A DNA stretch of 64,000 nt from positions 1 through 64,000 of the IMG/VR virus record IMGVR_UViG_3300028859_000006. One strand, given 5' to 3'. The notes beneath the pieces were generated by a model, which made no database searches, was not told where the DNA came from, and worked only from the letters and a program-made list of their open reading frames with translations. Positions 49,145 through 57,795 of the stretch are shown here, piece by piece. This DNA comes from a virus. Made by a program: the position numbers and the translations under genes. Every line of letters begins with the position of its first letter. Within the stretch, counting starts at the first letter, position 1.

Positions 49145-49357
49145 ATGAAATATCTATGTAAAAAGACATATTTATCATATTTTATATTTGGTGAATATTA
49201 TGAAAGTGAATTAGGTAGAGATAATACTATAAACATGATCATTGATAGTAACTCATGGATACATTTTAAGTTAGATAAAAATTCAAAGTTATATGAGTAT
49301 TTTTATGATGAAAATCAAATTAGAAAAATGAAATTAAAAAAATTAAAAATATTTTAA
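49145..49357 (+). CDS. MKYLCKK-family small protein, RK-KL tail
   Basis: A 70-residue fifth member: MKYLCKKTYLSYFIFGEYYE, ending QIRKMKLKKLKIF. Separated from the other four by the methyltransferase gene, which suggests that the latter was inserted. Confidence 0.65.
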   Translation: MKYLCKKTYLSYFIFGEYYESELGRDNTINMIIDSNSWIHFKLDKNSKLYEYFYDENQIRKMKLKKLKIF

Positions 49358-49358
49358 T

Positions 49359-50048
49359 ATGAAAGTAAGAATGTCAAGCAAAAATGATTATGATTCTAAA
49401 TATGATTGGAATTGTTTTTGTCAAGGTGGAGAATCTGGAATCGTTTTACCATCAGGTAGTTTTGATAAATTATTTTCTGGAAATCCAATAGAAGGATTAT
49501 CAGAAGGAATATCAAGTAAAGAAACTTATACTACCGCATTTTTTGAAGCATTTCCTAAAACTCCAGATTGCTTTATTCGTGGAGAAGGTAAAACAATTGA
49601 AGAAGCTGAAGAAAGTGCTTGGAAAAAATTTCAAAAGATTATAACTTGTAATCATGAAATGGAACGTAGAGATAGAACAGATGGTTATGCATATTGTAAA
49701 CATTGCTCATATTCAGCGACTGTATTTGAACCTTTAACTAAATGTTGTAAATGTGGTAAACCAACCGCATATAGTACTGATTATAAAGGTAATTATTATT
49801 GTAAAAAACATCACTTTACAAAGCCAAAAAATCCAAATCATTCAATGTGGGAGATTGAGCATAAAAGACTTTCAAGAAAGCATAAGAAATTATTAAAAAT
49901 ATGTGCTAAAAAAATGTTTGAATCAGAAGGTCATTATGGTAAAATTAAATTTAAATACTTTGCAGGAAAAATTCTTACTTGTGATGGGTATAGATTAGAT
50001 ATTTTATTTAGAAGTCAAGAAATAAAGTTTATACAAAAATGGAAATAA
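49359..50048 (+). CDS. Conserved phage zinc-binding protein
   Basis: A 229-residue product. TTAFFEAFPKTPDCFIRGEG followed by KTIEEAEESAWKKFQKI is a block I associate with a phage family of unknown function. CxxH/CxxC sites (TCNHEMERR, YCKHCSY, CCKCGKP, YCKKHH) give one or two zinc sites at about 95-150. The C-terminus is basic. Probably nucleic-acid binding; function unknown. Confidence 0.65.
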   Translation: MKVRMSSKNDYDSKYDWNCFCQGGESGIVLPSGSFDKLFSGNPIEGLSEGISSKETYTTAFFEAFPKTPDCFIRGEGKTIEEAEESAWKKFQKIITCNHEMERRDRTDGYAYCKHCSYSATVFEPLTKCCKCGKPTAYSTDYKGNYYCKKHHFTKPKNPNHSMWEIEHKRLSRKHKKLLKICAKKMFESEGHYGKIKFKYFAGKILTCDGYRLDILFRSQEIKFIQKWK

Positions 50049-50050
50049 TT

Positions 50051-50082
50051 AAAAAAAGCATCAATTAAATTGATTCTTTTTT
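50051..50082. terminator. Bidirectional intrinsic terminator
   Basis: A-run, ATCAATT/AATTGAT stem, T-run, between convergent genes. Confidence 0.7.
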
Positions 50083-50587
50083 ATAAGTTAAAGTTTGAAG
50101 ATGCTAAATGAAGAGGTAAATTTTCAGTTATAACATCATATAAAATTTTGAATTCATCAATTATATCACCCATTGTTTTAGATTTTTTAATAATATTTTC
50201 TATTATAGGTGAATATATTTCAGTTAATTCAGTGTATACGTTATCTGGCATTTTCCTAATCTCAATTTTTGATGGACCTCCTATAAATCCATTAATTGGT
50301 GATGTATGATATTTAATTCTATTAACTGAATATTTTGGATTCATTGATTGCATAGCTGATTCCCTCTCTTTTTCTGTTATTATAATTTTTCTTAATTCAG
50401 GATCATTTAAGCATTCAGATTTTTCTATTATTTGTTCAATAATACCATAAATTGGAGAGCATGACCGATAATTAGTACCATAAGTCATATTTCCGTTACT
50501 GTTATTTATAGTAATATTAAAATCTTTATTCTTATATAAAGTAATTTCTCTCTCTTTCTGTTTTTCAAACGTTTTTAAATATTTCAT
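50081..50587 (-). CDS. Tagged cassette protein
   Basis: A 168-residue member: N-tag MKYLKTFEKQKE, C-tag ASSNFNL. The body is alpha/beta with YRSCSPIYGIIEQI and many Pro/Ile segments, not recognised. No family gene follows it, so its C-tag is kept for its own sake. Confidence 0.7.
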   Translation of the reverse strand: MKYLKTFEKQKEREITLYKNKDFNITINNSNGNMTYGTNYRSCSPIYGIIEQIIEKSECLNDPELRKIIITEKERESAMQSMNPKYSVNRIKYHTSPINGFIGGPSKIEIRKMPDNVYTELTEIYSPIIENIIKKSKTMGDIIDEFKILYDVITENLPLHLASSNFNL

Positions 50588-50596
50588 ATAAATAGT

Positions 50597-50806
50597 TTAT
50601 GATAATTTTTTATATTGATTATCTGTTATTATTAATATATAATCACCTTCAGTGGTTGATATATTATATACACTCTGATTATTATTTATAGCAGATAAGA
50701 TATCAAGATATTCATCTATCATATCCAAATCTAAATTTTTTTCAGATAATTTAGATGTCACGATTTCTTTAGTTATTTGTGATAACTCTAATATTCTAAC
50801 TTTCAT
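50597..50806 (-). CDS. Small hypothetical protein between tagged genes
   Basis: A 69-residue helical product, MKVRILELSQITKEIVTSKL onward, without either tag. Lies between tagged genes and may be unrelated. Confidence 0.5.
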   Translation of the reverse strand: MKVRILELSQITKEIVTSKLSEKNLDLDMIDEYLDILSAINNNQSVYNISTTEGDYILIITDNQYKKLS

Positions 50807-50869
50807 TAGTGTATATTAATATTAATTTTTAATTGTAATACTTTGTTAATGATTATTATATATTAATTT

Positions 50870-51208
50870 TTATAAGTTGAATTTATCTGATGTCAGTTCA
50901 AAATCTTGAAGTTTAACCTTTCCCATAAATAATGCATGATCTCTATTATCTGGTTCTAATTTTAAAATCCATTCAAAATATTCATCATAATCATCTGTTA
51001 AGCTATTATATTGTTTAACTTTTTCTTTATAAATATATACAAGAACATTTTCATTAGTATACCAAAGGCACCAATCTTCAATTAAATCATCTGGTACTCC
51101 TATCTTTTTTAAAGACAATCTAAAATATGGTTGCAATAATGTTACTTGCCAATATTTATCCTCATATTTCCAATCACCATATTTTTCAAATGTATTTATA
51201 TATTTCAT
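50870..51208 (-). CDS. Tagged cassette protein
   Basis: A 112-residue member: N-tag MKYINTFEKYGD, C-tag TSDKFNL. Trp/Tyr-rich body (DLIEDWCLWYTNENVLVYIY). Last of an overlapping run of eight tagged genes. Confidence 0.7.
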   Translation of the reverse strand: MKYINTFEKYGDWKYEDKYWQVTLLQPYFRLSLKKIGVPDDLIEDWCLWYTNENVLVYIYKEKVKQYNSLTDDYDEYFEWILKLEPDNRDHALFMGKVKLQDFELTSDKFNL

Positions 51209-51540
51209 AGATTAAAATTTTTTGCTTTTATTTTATATTCTAAATCTTCTTTATTTTCAGAATAATCAATAATACTACTATATAAAAATTCTCTAAATCC
51301 AATATTATGATTAAGATTATAATTCTCATATCCAAATAAACTTGCAATCTCCATAGGTATATCTTCGTATTCAACACTTACTGTATTGAAATGATATTTT
51401 ATTTCAATTTTTATAATTTTACCAATAGTATTATCAATAAAATCAGTCATTTCTTTATTCTGCATGGAAGATTTCATTAATACATAATCTCCTACTTTTG
51501 GTTCATCTTTAATATTTTCAAATTTCTTTATATATTTCAT
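51205..51540 (-). CDS. Tagged cassette protein, SH3-like
   Basis: A 111-residue member: N-tag MKYIKKFENIKD, C-tag KAKNFNL. EPKVGDYVLMKSSMQ, IGKIIKIE and VEYEDIPMEIASLF are the barrel blocks of this subfamily. Confidence 0.75.
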   Translation of the reverse strand: MKYIKKFENIKDEPKVGDYVLMKSSMQNKEMTDFIDNTIGKIIKIEIKYHFNTVSVEYEDIPMEIASLFGYENYNLNHNIGFREFLYSSIIDYSENKEDLEYKIKAKNFNL

Positions 51541-51848
51541 AAGTTAAATTTATTTGCTTGTAATTTCAATTTTAATTCTTCAATTGTTTTTCCATATTCC
51601 ACTAATAATTCGATATCAAAAATTCTTGTACCATCATGAAAAAATAAATCTATATTATCTGGTATATTTTCATATCTAACTCTACATTTATATTTTTTTA
51701 AATTTGGATCGAATTCTACAGCTGTTAATCTACCAAAATTTTTAGTTACAAAATTTATAACGCTATTAGTACTATAACTATTCATTAAAACATAATCACC
51801 AACTTCTGGTAAATCAATATTATTTTCAAATTTCTTTATATATTTCAT
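51537..51848 (-). CDS. Tagged cassette protein, SH3-like
   Basis: A 103-residue member: N-tag MKYIKKFENNID, C-tag QANKFNL. LPEVGDYVLMNSYST and VRYENIPDNIDLFF; close relative of the gene just downstream. Confidence 0.75.
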   Translation of the reverse strand: MKYIKKFENNIDLPEVGDYVLMNSYSTNSVINFVTKNFGRLTAVEFDPNLKKYKCRVRYENIPDNIDLFFHDGTRIFDIELLVEYGKTIEELKLKLQANKFNL

Positions 51849-52096
51849 AAATTAAATTTATTGGTATTTAATAATAATTCAAAATTTTCAATTTCTAATG
51901 AAGTTAAAAATCTTAAAATTTGTTCTTTAATAATTCCAATTTTACATATTTCATTTTGAACTAAATAAAATGACTCGTCTTTTTTAATTATTTTAGCATC
52001 AAATGTATAGTTATTTTGTCTATATTTTATATAATCACCAACTTTACAATCGTTAGGATTAAATAATTTCTTTTCAAATCTTTTTATATATTTCAT
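51845..52096 (-). CDS. Tagged cassette protein, SH3-like, short
   Basis: An 83-residue member: N-tag MKYIKRFEKKLFN, C-tag NTNKFNL. CKVGDYIKYRQNNYTFDAKI is a minimal barrel. One of the smallest members, showing that the tags enclose bodies of as few as 65 residues. Confidence 0.75.
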   Translation of the reverse strand: MKYIKRFEKKLFNPNDCKVGDYIKYRQNNYTFDAKIIKKDESFYLVQNEICKIGIIKEQILRFLTSLEIENFELLLNTNKFNL

Positions 52097-52590
52097 AAGT
52101 TAAATTTATCTATATTATTATATAATCCAGGAATACTATAAATATTTCTAAAATATTTCGGAGTCATAAATTTTTCCTTCTTACAATCATAAACAAAAAC
52201 TACTTCAATTTTTCTATAATCTTTTAAAAATACATGAATATCTCCAAATTCTGCTGATTCACCATCGTAATTGACTCCTAATACAAAATCTGGTCCTTCA
52301 CTTACATAATCAAATTCATATTGATTGATAGCATTTACTCCATCTTTTATTGATTTTGGAGTACCATCAAACCAATCGCAAACATCTATAGCAGCAGAGA
52401 TATAATCATTATCTGTTACATCATCAGCCATTCCAAATGCATATTCTAAAATTTGATGATTTAATGGTATAGGATCATCAGAAGGTAACGGCTTACCATT
52501 ACAAAAACTAAGTGCAATTTCTGGTGTAACTTCTAAATAAAATTCAGCATCATTTTGATCTAAACTTTCAAACCTTTTTATATATTTCAT
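52093..52590 (-). CDS. Tagged cassette protein
   Basis: A 165-residue member: N-tag MKYIKRFESLDQ, C-tag NIDKFNL. Acidic alpha/beta body (DVTDNDYISAAIDVCDWFDG, FVLGVNYDGES) of unknown fold. Confidence 0.7.
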   Translation of the reverse strand: MKYIKRFESLDQNDAEFYLEVTPEIALSFCNGKPLPSDDPIPLNHQILEYAFGMADDVTDNDYISAAIDVCDWFDGTPKSIKDGVNAINQYEFDYVSEGPDFVLGVNYDGESAEFGDIHVFLKDYRKIEVVFVYDCKKEKFMTPKYFRNIYSIPGLYNNIDKFNL

Positions 52591-52832
52591 AAGTTAAATT
52601 TAATTGTTTGATTAACTTGTTCAGGATCTTTTAATATTCTATATAATTCTAACCATCTTGTTATTTCTTCATATTCATCATCATCATATCTCCATTCATT
52701 TGGTAAAGTTGGATCATGAACTATTTCGTCATCATCATAAAGAATTTCAAATTTTTCTCCTATTAATACATTGAGTTCTTCCTTCGTAACTCTTATTATT
52801 TTTTTGCTACTCAAAGCATATAACGCTATCAT
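52587..52832 (-). CDS. Cassette fragment with C-tag but no N-tag
   Basis: An 81-residue product ending NQTIKFNL. Its body KKIIRVTKEELNVLIGEKFE, then LYDDDEIVHDP and EWRYDDDEY, is paralogous to the gene upstream (KIIKVTQEELDALIDNDFT, LYDNERIRYDS, EWRYDSDEE). It overlaps that gene by 26 bases in another frame. Together they look like one protein with two body copies split by a frameshift. Confidence 0.55.
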   Translation of the reverse strand: MIALYALSSKKIIRVTKEELNVLIGEKFEILYDDDEIVHDPTLPNEWRYDDDEYEEITRWLELYRILKDPEQVNQTIKFNL

Positions 52833-53076
52833 GCCTTCTAAATGATTTTAAAAACTTTTTTATATCATCTTCTTCATCTGAATCATATCTCCATTCATCT
52901 AGATGATTTGAATCATATCTAATTCTTTCATTATCATAAAGAACTGTAAAATCATTGTCTATTAATGCATCAAGTTCTTCTTGAGTTACTTTTATAATTT
53001 TAGAATCATTATCTAAATTTATTAAATTAATCATATTTTCTTTTTTCCTTGATTCAAATGTTTTTATGTATTTCAT
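52807..53076 (-). CDS. Cassette fragment with N-tag but no C-tag
   Basis: An 89-residue product starting MKYIKTFESRKKENMINLIN and ending HDSVICFE, without KFNL. It is the only clear member with the N-tag alone; its downstream overlapping neighbour has the C-tag alone. A programmed or mutational frameshift in the overlap (52807-52832) would give a full-length tagged protein. Confidence 0.55.
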   Translation of the reverse strand: MKYIKTFESRKKENMINLINLDNDSKIIKVTQEELDALIDNDFTVLYDNERIRYDSNHLDEWRYDSDEEDDIKKFLKSFRRHDSVICFE

Positions 53077-53387
53077 AAGTTAAATTTATTTGCACTATCA
53101 TTAAGTTCAATTCGGTTATATAATTCTTCTGTTGTTATTTCTTTACCAAATTCATCAACTAATTTATATGAAAAATTTAATAATCCTTCTTCAAGAATAA
53201 TATGCTCAATTGTATATTGTATTAACGATTTTTTATCATTTTTATAATCCTTTTCATATTGTATATAATAACTATCTTTAATCAAATCATCAAAAGGAAT
53301 ATGACGTTTATCAACTGGTATAGTAACAATAGCGAATATTCCTGTAATGCTATCAGTTGAATTTTCATTAAATTTTTTTATTTTCAT
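53073..53387 (-). CDS. Tagged cassette protein, first in run
   Basis: A 104-residue member: variant N-tag MKIKKFNENST, C-tag DSANKFNL. Body AIVTIPVDKRHIPFDDLIKD and a Tyr-rich strand region. Divergent from the 53447 gene. Confidence 0.7.
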   Translation of the reverse strand: MKIKKFNENSTDSITGIFAIVTIPVDKRHIPFDDLIKDSYYIQYEKDYKNDKKSLIQYTIEHIILEEGLLNFSYKLVDEFGKEITTEELYNRIELNDSANKFNL

Positions 53388-53446
53388 ATTAATAATTGAT
53401 TTTATCTATATATAAAATTTATAAGTTATTTTTTATATATAAAGAT

Positions 53447-53962
53447 ATGAAACATTTGAAATTATATGAGGAATTAAAATTCAATGAGAAACAATACCAT
53501 ACTTATGAACTATTGAATCTTGTTCAGATGCATGATTTAGGTTCAAAAGGAGAAGCTGAAATGATTGATATGATAAATTCTGGACAAATAGATTTAAATT
53601 TACAAGATCAACTAAGTTATAGAACAGCTTTAATATATTCTATGATTAATAGATATGAAAAAGTATTTGATGAATTGATAAAATCAGATGTGAATTTAGA
53701 TTTACAAGATGATAATGGAAATACAGCATTAATAATCTCAGCAATAGGTAGCACTGGAAGTAGTAGTGATTATTATAAATCTATAATGGAAAAATTAATT
53801 GATGCAGGAGCAGATTGGAATAAAACACAAAATTATGGACGTGAAAAAGATTTTCTTGAACATATACAAGATAACGAATTTAAAAGACATATATTAAAGA
53901 AATATCATAAACAATATGAAATATATTTAATGATAAAAACTTCTGAAAAATTTAATATATGA
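53447..53962 (+). CDS. Tagged cassette protein, ankyrin repeats (plus strand)
   Basis: Start placed at 53447 (MKHLKLYEELKFNEKQ) rather than the longer frame from 53396. The 171-residue product ends TSEKFNI. Ankyrin units: LNLQDQLSYRTALIYSMI, VNLDLQDDNGNTALIISA and AGADWNKTQN, with the YHKQYEIYLMIK end. ATGA coupling to the next. Confidence 0.8.
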   Translation: MKHLKLYEELKFNEKQYHTYELLNLVQMHDLGSKGEAEMIDMINSGQIDLNLQDQLSYRTALIYSMINRYEKVFDELIKSDVNLDLQDDNGNTALIISAIGSTGSSSDYYKSIMEKLIDAGADWNKTQNYGREKDFLEHIQDNEFKRHILKKYHKQYEIYLMIKTSEKFNI

Positions 53963-54432
53963 AATATATAAAAACATTTGAACAAAATTTAGATTTAAAT
54001 AATGAATTAATAGACTCTTGTATAAATAATAATATAAAAAAAGTTGAAAGTTTAATAAAACAAGGAGCTGATGTTAATTATATCAATAAAGATGGTTTCA
54101 ACTCATTAATATATTCTGTTAATAATATTGATATTTTAAAAATATTAATTAAAAACGGAGCGGATGTAAATATCCAAGATACTACAAATCAAGGTTATAC
54201 ACCATTATTACTAGCATCCTCTAATAGATTTATGTTTCCTTATATCGAAAATTATGATACTATAAAATTATTAATAGATTCAGGAGCTGATTGGAATGTT
54301 AAAGGTAGAATTGTTAAAATTACTTTTTTTGATTATTTACCTACTGAAATTAAAGAAAAAATTAAAAAAGATTATCCAGATAAATATGAAGATTATTTAT
54401 TACAACAAGAAGCTGAAAAATTCAACATATAA
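53959..54432 (+). CDS. Tagged cassette protein, ankyrin repeats (plus strand)
   Basis: A 157-residue member: N-tag MKYIKTFEQNLD, C-tag EAEKFNI with codons GAA AAA TTC AAC ATA. Ankyrin units: QGADVNYINKDGFNSLIYS, NGADVNIQDTTNQGYTPLL and SGADWNVKGR. The terminator follows directly, so this C-tag is not part of a junction. Confidence 0.85.
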   Translation: MKYIKTFEQNLDLNNELIDSCINNNIKKVESLIKQGADVNYINKDGFNSLIYSVNNIDILKILIKNGADVNIQDTTNQGYTPLLLASSNRFMFPYIENYDTIKLLIDSGADWNVKGRIVKITFFDYLPTEIKEKIKKDYPDKYEDYLLQQEAEKFNI

Positions 54433-54462
54433 AAAAAGACTCAATTAAATTGAGTCTTTTTT
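54431..54462. terminator. Bidirectional intrinsic terminator
   Basis: A-run, GACTCAATT/AATTGAGTC stem, T-run. Confidence 0.85.
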
Positions 54463-54485
54463 AAATTTTAGAAATATATTAATTT

Positions 54486-54686
54486 TTAATTTATTACTTC
54501 TACATTAGAACAATTCAGTCCTTTTTTACCTTCAACTAGATCAAAACTGACTTCGTCATTTTCATATATTTTGTCTATCAAATTTGTGATGTGAACAAAA
54601 TATTCCTTACCTGTTTCTTTTTCGGCTACGAACCCATATCCTTTTTCCGAATTGAAAAATTTTACGGTGCCATTTAATTTACTCAT
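54486..54686 (-). CDS. cspA-like: Cold-shock protein
   Basis: A 66-residue CspA-family protein: GTVKFFNSEKGYGFVAEK (residues 6-23) carries RNP1 (KGYGFV), and EYFVHITNL carries RNP2 (FVHI). Single OB-fold that binds single-stranded RNA and DNA; an RNA chaperone role is plausible in a phage so rich in structured RNA. Length is standard. Its codon use is less AT-rich than its neighbours, hinting at acquisition from a host. Confidence 0.9.
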   Translation of the reverse strand: MSKLNGTVKFFNSEKGYGFVAEKETGKEYFVHITNLIDKIYENDEVSFDLVEGKKGLNCSNVEVIN

Positions 54687-54753
54687 TATTTATTATTATT
54701 TTTATTATTGTGGATAAATTCCACATTCTATATAGTAATAAAAAATAATAAGT

Positions 54754-55629
54754 TTATAAATATTTGAAATAATTATTTTTATAAGATTTTTTGTTACCTG
54801 ATAATACTTCCCATATTCTATTAGTTTTAGTATTAAAATACGACGCACAATTTTTTACACTATTAAATTCTTTAATTATTTCTCCACTTTCTGATATTTG
54901 AGCAACTTTTTTAGATCTTAATAATTTATATTCTTCAGTCATAGGTCTTTTTTTTACACCAATCATAGCTTTACTCATTTTCAATTTAACTTCATCTGTT
55001 CTTTTTTGACCAGTATTCTTTTTTACCCTTTTTTCAATAGTTTCTTTACTTTGCTGTTTACCTTTTTTTGAAATGCTTATTTTTAATTTAGCTTCATCAC
55101 TCATTTTTTTACCTTTATTTAATATACTTAATTTTAATTTAGTTTCATCACTTGTTATTCTACCTTTTTGTGATTTACTCATTTTTAATTTAGTTTCATC
55201 TGAAATATTTATTCCTTTTAATTTTTCTGATATTATTTTTTTTGTTTCTTCACTTTGTTTTATACCAAAGTGACTTTTGTTTCCAATACTTTTTTGCCTT
55301 AATATATCTTTTGTTTTGTCACTATGTTTCATTCCTAAATTATGTCCAGCATTAGGTAAAATATTATATCCATTTTTACAGCAATCAAAAAAATCAATAT
55401 AATATTGTTCTCTAATTAAAATTTCATTAATACTACATTCTTCTAAAATTGTATATGTAAAATTTTCAATACCATATTTATCATAAGCTCTTTGTAATTT
55501 AATAGAATGATGTTTATTCTTTTTTAATTGATTCTTATGTTGAGTAAATCTTCCTTTAACATTTATTGATGATCCAACATAACATTTATTATTTATTAAA
55601 TTTGTTATTTTATATACACCAATAATCAT
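54754..55629 (-). CDS. GIY-YIG homing endonuclease with NUMOD3 repeats
   Basis: A 291-residue product. GVYKITNLINNKCYVGSSIN (residues 4-23) is the GIY-YIG motif, followed by RFTQHKNQLKKNKH, the catalytic helix region and E in LIREQYYIDFF. Residues about 100-230 hold six or more NUMOD3 repeats (SDETKLKMSKSQKGR type) that bind DNA, and a NUMOD1-like helix-turn-helix ends the protein. A mobile selfish gene. It is coupled by ATGA to a small ribbon-helix-helix gene. Confidence 0.9.
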   Translation of the reverse strand: MIIGVYKITNLINNKCYVGSSINVKGRFTQHKNQLKKNKHHSIKLQRAYDKYGIENFTYTILEECSINEILIREQYYIDFFDCCKNGYNILPNAGHNLGMKHSDKTKDILRQKSIGNKSHFGIKQSEETKKIISEKLKGINISDETKLKMSKSQKGRITSDETKLKLSILNKGKKMSDEAKLKISISKKGKQQSKETIEKRVKKNTGQKRTDEVKLKMSKAMIGVKKRPMTEEYKLLRSKKVAQISESGEIIKEFNSVKNCASYFNTKTNRIWEVLSGNKKSYKNNYFKYL

Positions 55630-55769
55630 TTTTGATTTATTATTTTTTCAATAAAATCTTTCATAGCATTTTCTATGAATAATGATTTATTAATTGATTT
55701 CTCTTTTGAAATCTTATCAAATTCTTTTGATATTTCTTTTTCTATTGTAAATGTTTTTTGAACTTTCAT
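55626..55769 (-). CDS. Ribbon-helix-helix (Arc-like) regulator
   Basis: Start at 55769 (MKVQKTFTIEKEISKEFDKI) gives 47 residues with a beta-strand KTFTI and two helices, typical of Arc/CopG regulators. ATGA-coupled to the homing endonuclease, which it probably represses; that role is inferred. Confidence 0.65.
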   Translation of the reverse strand: MKVQKTFTIEKEISKEFDKISKEKSINKSLFIENAMKDFIEKIINQK

Positions 55770-55816
55770 ATATTGTTTTATCTGTATATATAAATATAAT
55801 AAAGTCAAAAACAGGC

Positions 55817-55852
55817 AAAAAAAAAGACTACAGATATTTCTGTAGTCTTTTT
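55817..55852. terminator. Bidirectional intrinsic terminator
   Basis: AAAAAGACTACAGA and TCTGTAGTCTTTTT pair around TATT. Flanked by A- and T-runs. Confidence 0.85.
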
Positions 55853-55870
55853 AAATAAATAATAAGTTTA

Positions 55871-56227
55871 TTATATTTTAGATATTTTATTTAATTCGTT
55901 TAATTTGAATTTTCTTTCTAATTGTTTAGGAATTTCATATTTGAATTCGTAACCTTGACTTCTCAAATAATCTATTGCTATTAAAGGAGATATACTTTCA
56001 GTTATCATTCCGCCCCAATTGCCATTGTTTCTATGTAAGTTAATAATACCATTATAATATATTGTGATATAAGAATCATTCACATTATTATATGCAGTTG
56101 ATGTTGTATTAATTTGAACTGCTAATCCATAATTCCATTCACCTGCAAGATAATCAATAAATGGCTCACCGTACATTTCGCATATTATTTCAACTTCTTC
56201 TTTGGTTATATTTTTTAAATCTTTCAT
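55871..56227 (-). CDS. Hypothetical protein with RK-KL-like tail
   Basis: A 118-residue product: MKDLKNITKEEVEIICEMYG, then YITIYYNGIINLHRNNGNWG. It ends LERKFKLNELNKISKI, close to the shared RKxKLxKLxE tail and the only clear example on the minus strand. Overlaps the next upstream gene by four bases. Confidence 0.6.
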   Translation of the reverse strand: MKDLKNITKEEVEIICEMYGEPFIDYLAGEWNYGLAVQINTTSTAYNNVNDSYITIYYNGIINLHRNNGNWGGMITESISPLIAIDYLRSQGYEFKYEIPKQLERKFKLNELNKISKI

Positions 56228-56415
56228 TTTTTAGGTTTTTTATTTTTTATTATTAATTCAACTATATAAAAAAAACTTACAATTATTATAATATCAAATG
56301 TTAAGCAGAATCTCCACCATTCAAAAGAATATGCTTTTATATTTATAAAAATAGCAATTTTACTTATAATCATGCCTATAATAATGCTAAAAATATACAT
56401 TGTTTTATTTTTCAT
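56224..56415 (-). CDS. Small two-helix membrane protein
   Basis: A 63-residue product with hydrophobic helices at about 6-24 and 35-55 and a lysine-rich tail. In one operon with its neighbours. Function unknown. Confidence 0.55.
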   Translation of the reverse strand: MKNKTMYIFSIIIGMIISKIAIFINIKAYSFEWWRFCLTFDIIIIVSFFYIVELIIKNKKPKK

Positions 56416-56674
56416 AACTATTTTTTAATTTTAAATAAATTTGATAATATTCTTCTTCTGAAATTTTATCAATTTCATTATTTATCAATTTAGAATCTTT
56501 AGGTTCAGATATTACGTTATCACGTTCAATTTGTTTTTCCTCATATTTCTTCAATTTTACTTGAATTGCATCATGTTCATTTTTTTGTTTAAGACGTCTT
56601 TTTTCATGATAATCTATTGAATTAATCAAATGATTATATAATTTAGTTTCTTTATATCTTAAAAATCTATTCAT
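56405..56674 (-). CDS. Hypothetical charged helical protein
   Basis: Start placed at 56674 (MNRFLRYKETKLYNHLINSI) because a promoter-like CAAAGATA lies at 56700; a longer frame to 56791 would cross it. The 89 residues are helical and strongly charged. First gene of a minus-strand operon. Confidence 0.55.
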   Translation of the reverse strand: MNRFLRYKETKLYNHLINSIDYHEKRRLKQKNEHDAIQVKLKKYEEKQIERDNVISEPKDSKLINNEIDKISEEEYYQIYLKLKNSYEK

Positions 56675-56699
56675 ATTATTAGTATTTAAAGTTAATGTG

Positions 56700-56707
56700 C
56701 AAAGATA
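56700..56707 (-). promoter_or_regulatory. -7 promoter element, minus strand
   Basis: TATCTTTG on the minus strand, 26 bases before the ATG at 56674. No clear TTTG upstream. Confidence 0.55.
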
Positions 56708-56907
56708 CAAATAAAAATTGAATATAATATAAAAATTAATAATATTTAATATAATAGGACAGCAATAAAAATATATATAATAATGTCGCACTTAAAGTGA
56801 CGAGGTTCATTTTTTGGGTTATGTTAGTTTAGAGTCATTATGACTTTGGAATTGTTGAAAAGCAATGAATGAATTAGCAAACTAAAAATAAAAAAAATAA
56901 AAAAATT

Positions 56908-57795
56908 ATGACAAACAACAAACTGTTGGACAGGAACCCTTCTGTTCAAATTTCTAGCAAAAGAAACGAATTGAAAATTTATCAAGGTAACATTATTTAC
57001 TTAAATAATGGTGATAACTTTGAACTTAATTTTTTCAATCCAACAAATGAAAAAATTGGAGTTAGTATCGAATTTAACGGAATCAAAAAAGGAGATTCTT
57101 ATTTAATTTTAAATCCTGGTCAAAATGTATTTTTAGATCGGTTTTTAGATGAACAACGTAAAATGTTATTTGAAACTTATAACATTGATGGTAATAATAA
57201 AGAAGCGTTAGAAGCGATTGAAAAAAATGGATTAATTACCTTTAATTTCTATAAAGAATATTGGAGAAGTAATAATACTAATGAAGTAAATGTAAATTAT
57301 GAATTTCCACCTAAGCCTTATAATTATAATAATCTTAATAACACTGGAACATATTATGGAAATTATTTTGGAAATTCTTCAATAACATCATTAACTGGAA
57401 ATTCTATAAGTTTTTCTGGATTTTTTGATACTAATAATTCTAATTCTAAATATAATTCAGATACTAGTTGTGTTTATACTCAAAGTTGCAATTCATTAAA
57501 TAATAATATATTTAATTCATCAAGTAATATTGGAGGATCAACATTTACATCTAGTTTAAATATTAATTCTATTGAAACTGGTAGAGTTGAAAAAGGAGAA
57601 TTATCAGATCAAAAATTAAAAAATGTAAACGTCGAATTTTCAAATACATCATTCTATTCAATATCTTATAAACTTATGCCTTATTCTTCTAAATCTCAGA
57701 GTATCAATGAGATACGTGAATATTGTAATGAGTGCGGATATCGTTTAAGAAAAAGTTCTTGGAAATTCTGTCCGAAATGCGGAACTAAAATTTAA
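56908..57795 (+). CDS. Phage protein with beta N-domain and C-terminal zinc ribbon
   Basis: A 295-residue product. Residues 1-120 (YQGNIIYLNNGDNFELNFFN, LILNPGQNVFLDRFLDEQRK, LFETYNIDG) match a phage/plasmid family that I know only as hypothetical. A long Asn/Ser-rich low-complexity linker follows (about 130-225), then a double zinc ribbon YCNECGYRLRKSS and FCPKCGTKI at the end. Nine bases before a vWA gene. Linker and ribbon suggest an adaptor protein. Confidence 0.6.
   Translation: MTNNKLLDRNPSVQISSKRNELKIYQGNIIYLNNGDNFELNFFNPTNEKIGVSIEFNGIKKGDSYLILNPGQNVFLDRFLDEQRKMLFETYNIDGNNKEALEAIEKNGLITFNFYKEYWRSNNTNEVNVNYEFPPKPYNYNNLNNTGTYYGNYFGNSSITSLTGNSISFSGFFDTNNSNSKYNSDTSCVYTQSCNSLNNNIFNSSSNIGGSTFTSSLNINSIETGRVEKGELSDQKLKNVNVEFSNTSFYSISYKLMPYSSKSQSINEIREYCNECGYRLRKSSWKFCPKCGTKI

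Noticed and set aside
55073-55273. Plus-strand frame opposite the homing endonuclease
   Set aside because: It is the mirror of the NUMOD3 repeats on the other strand.
56812-56846. Promoter before the 56908 gene (TTTG and TGACTTTG)
   Set aside because: Spacing is 24 bases or more and the -7 box starts TG rather than TA. The AGTCAT-T-ATGACT inverted repeat is noted, but no promoter is called.
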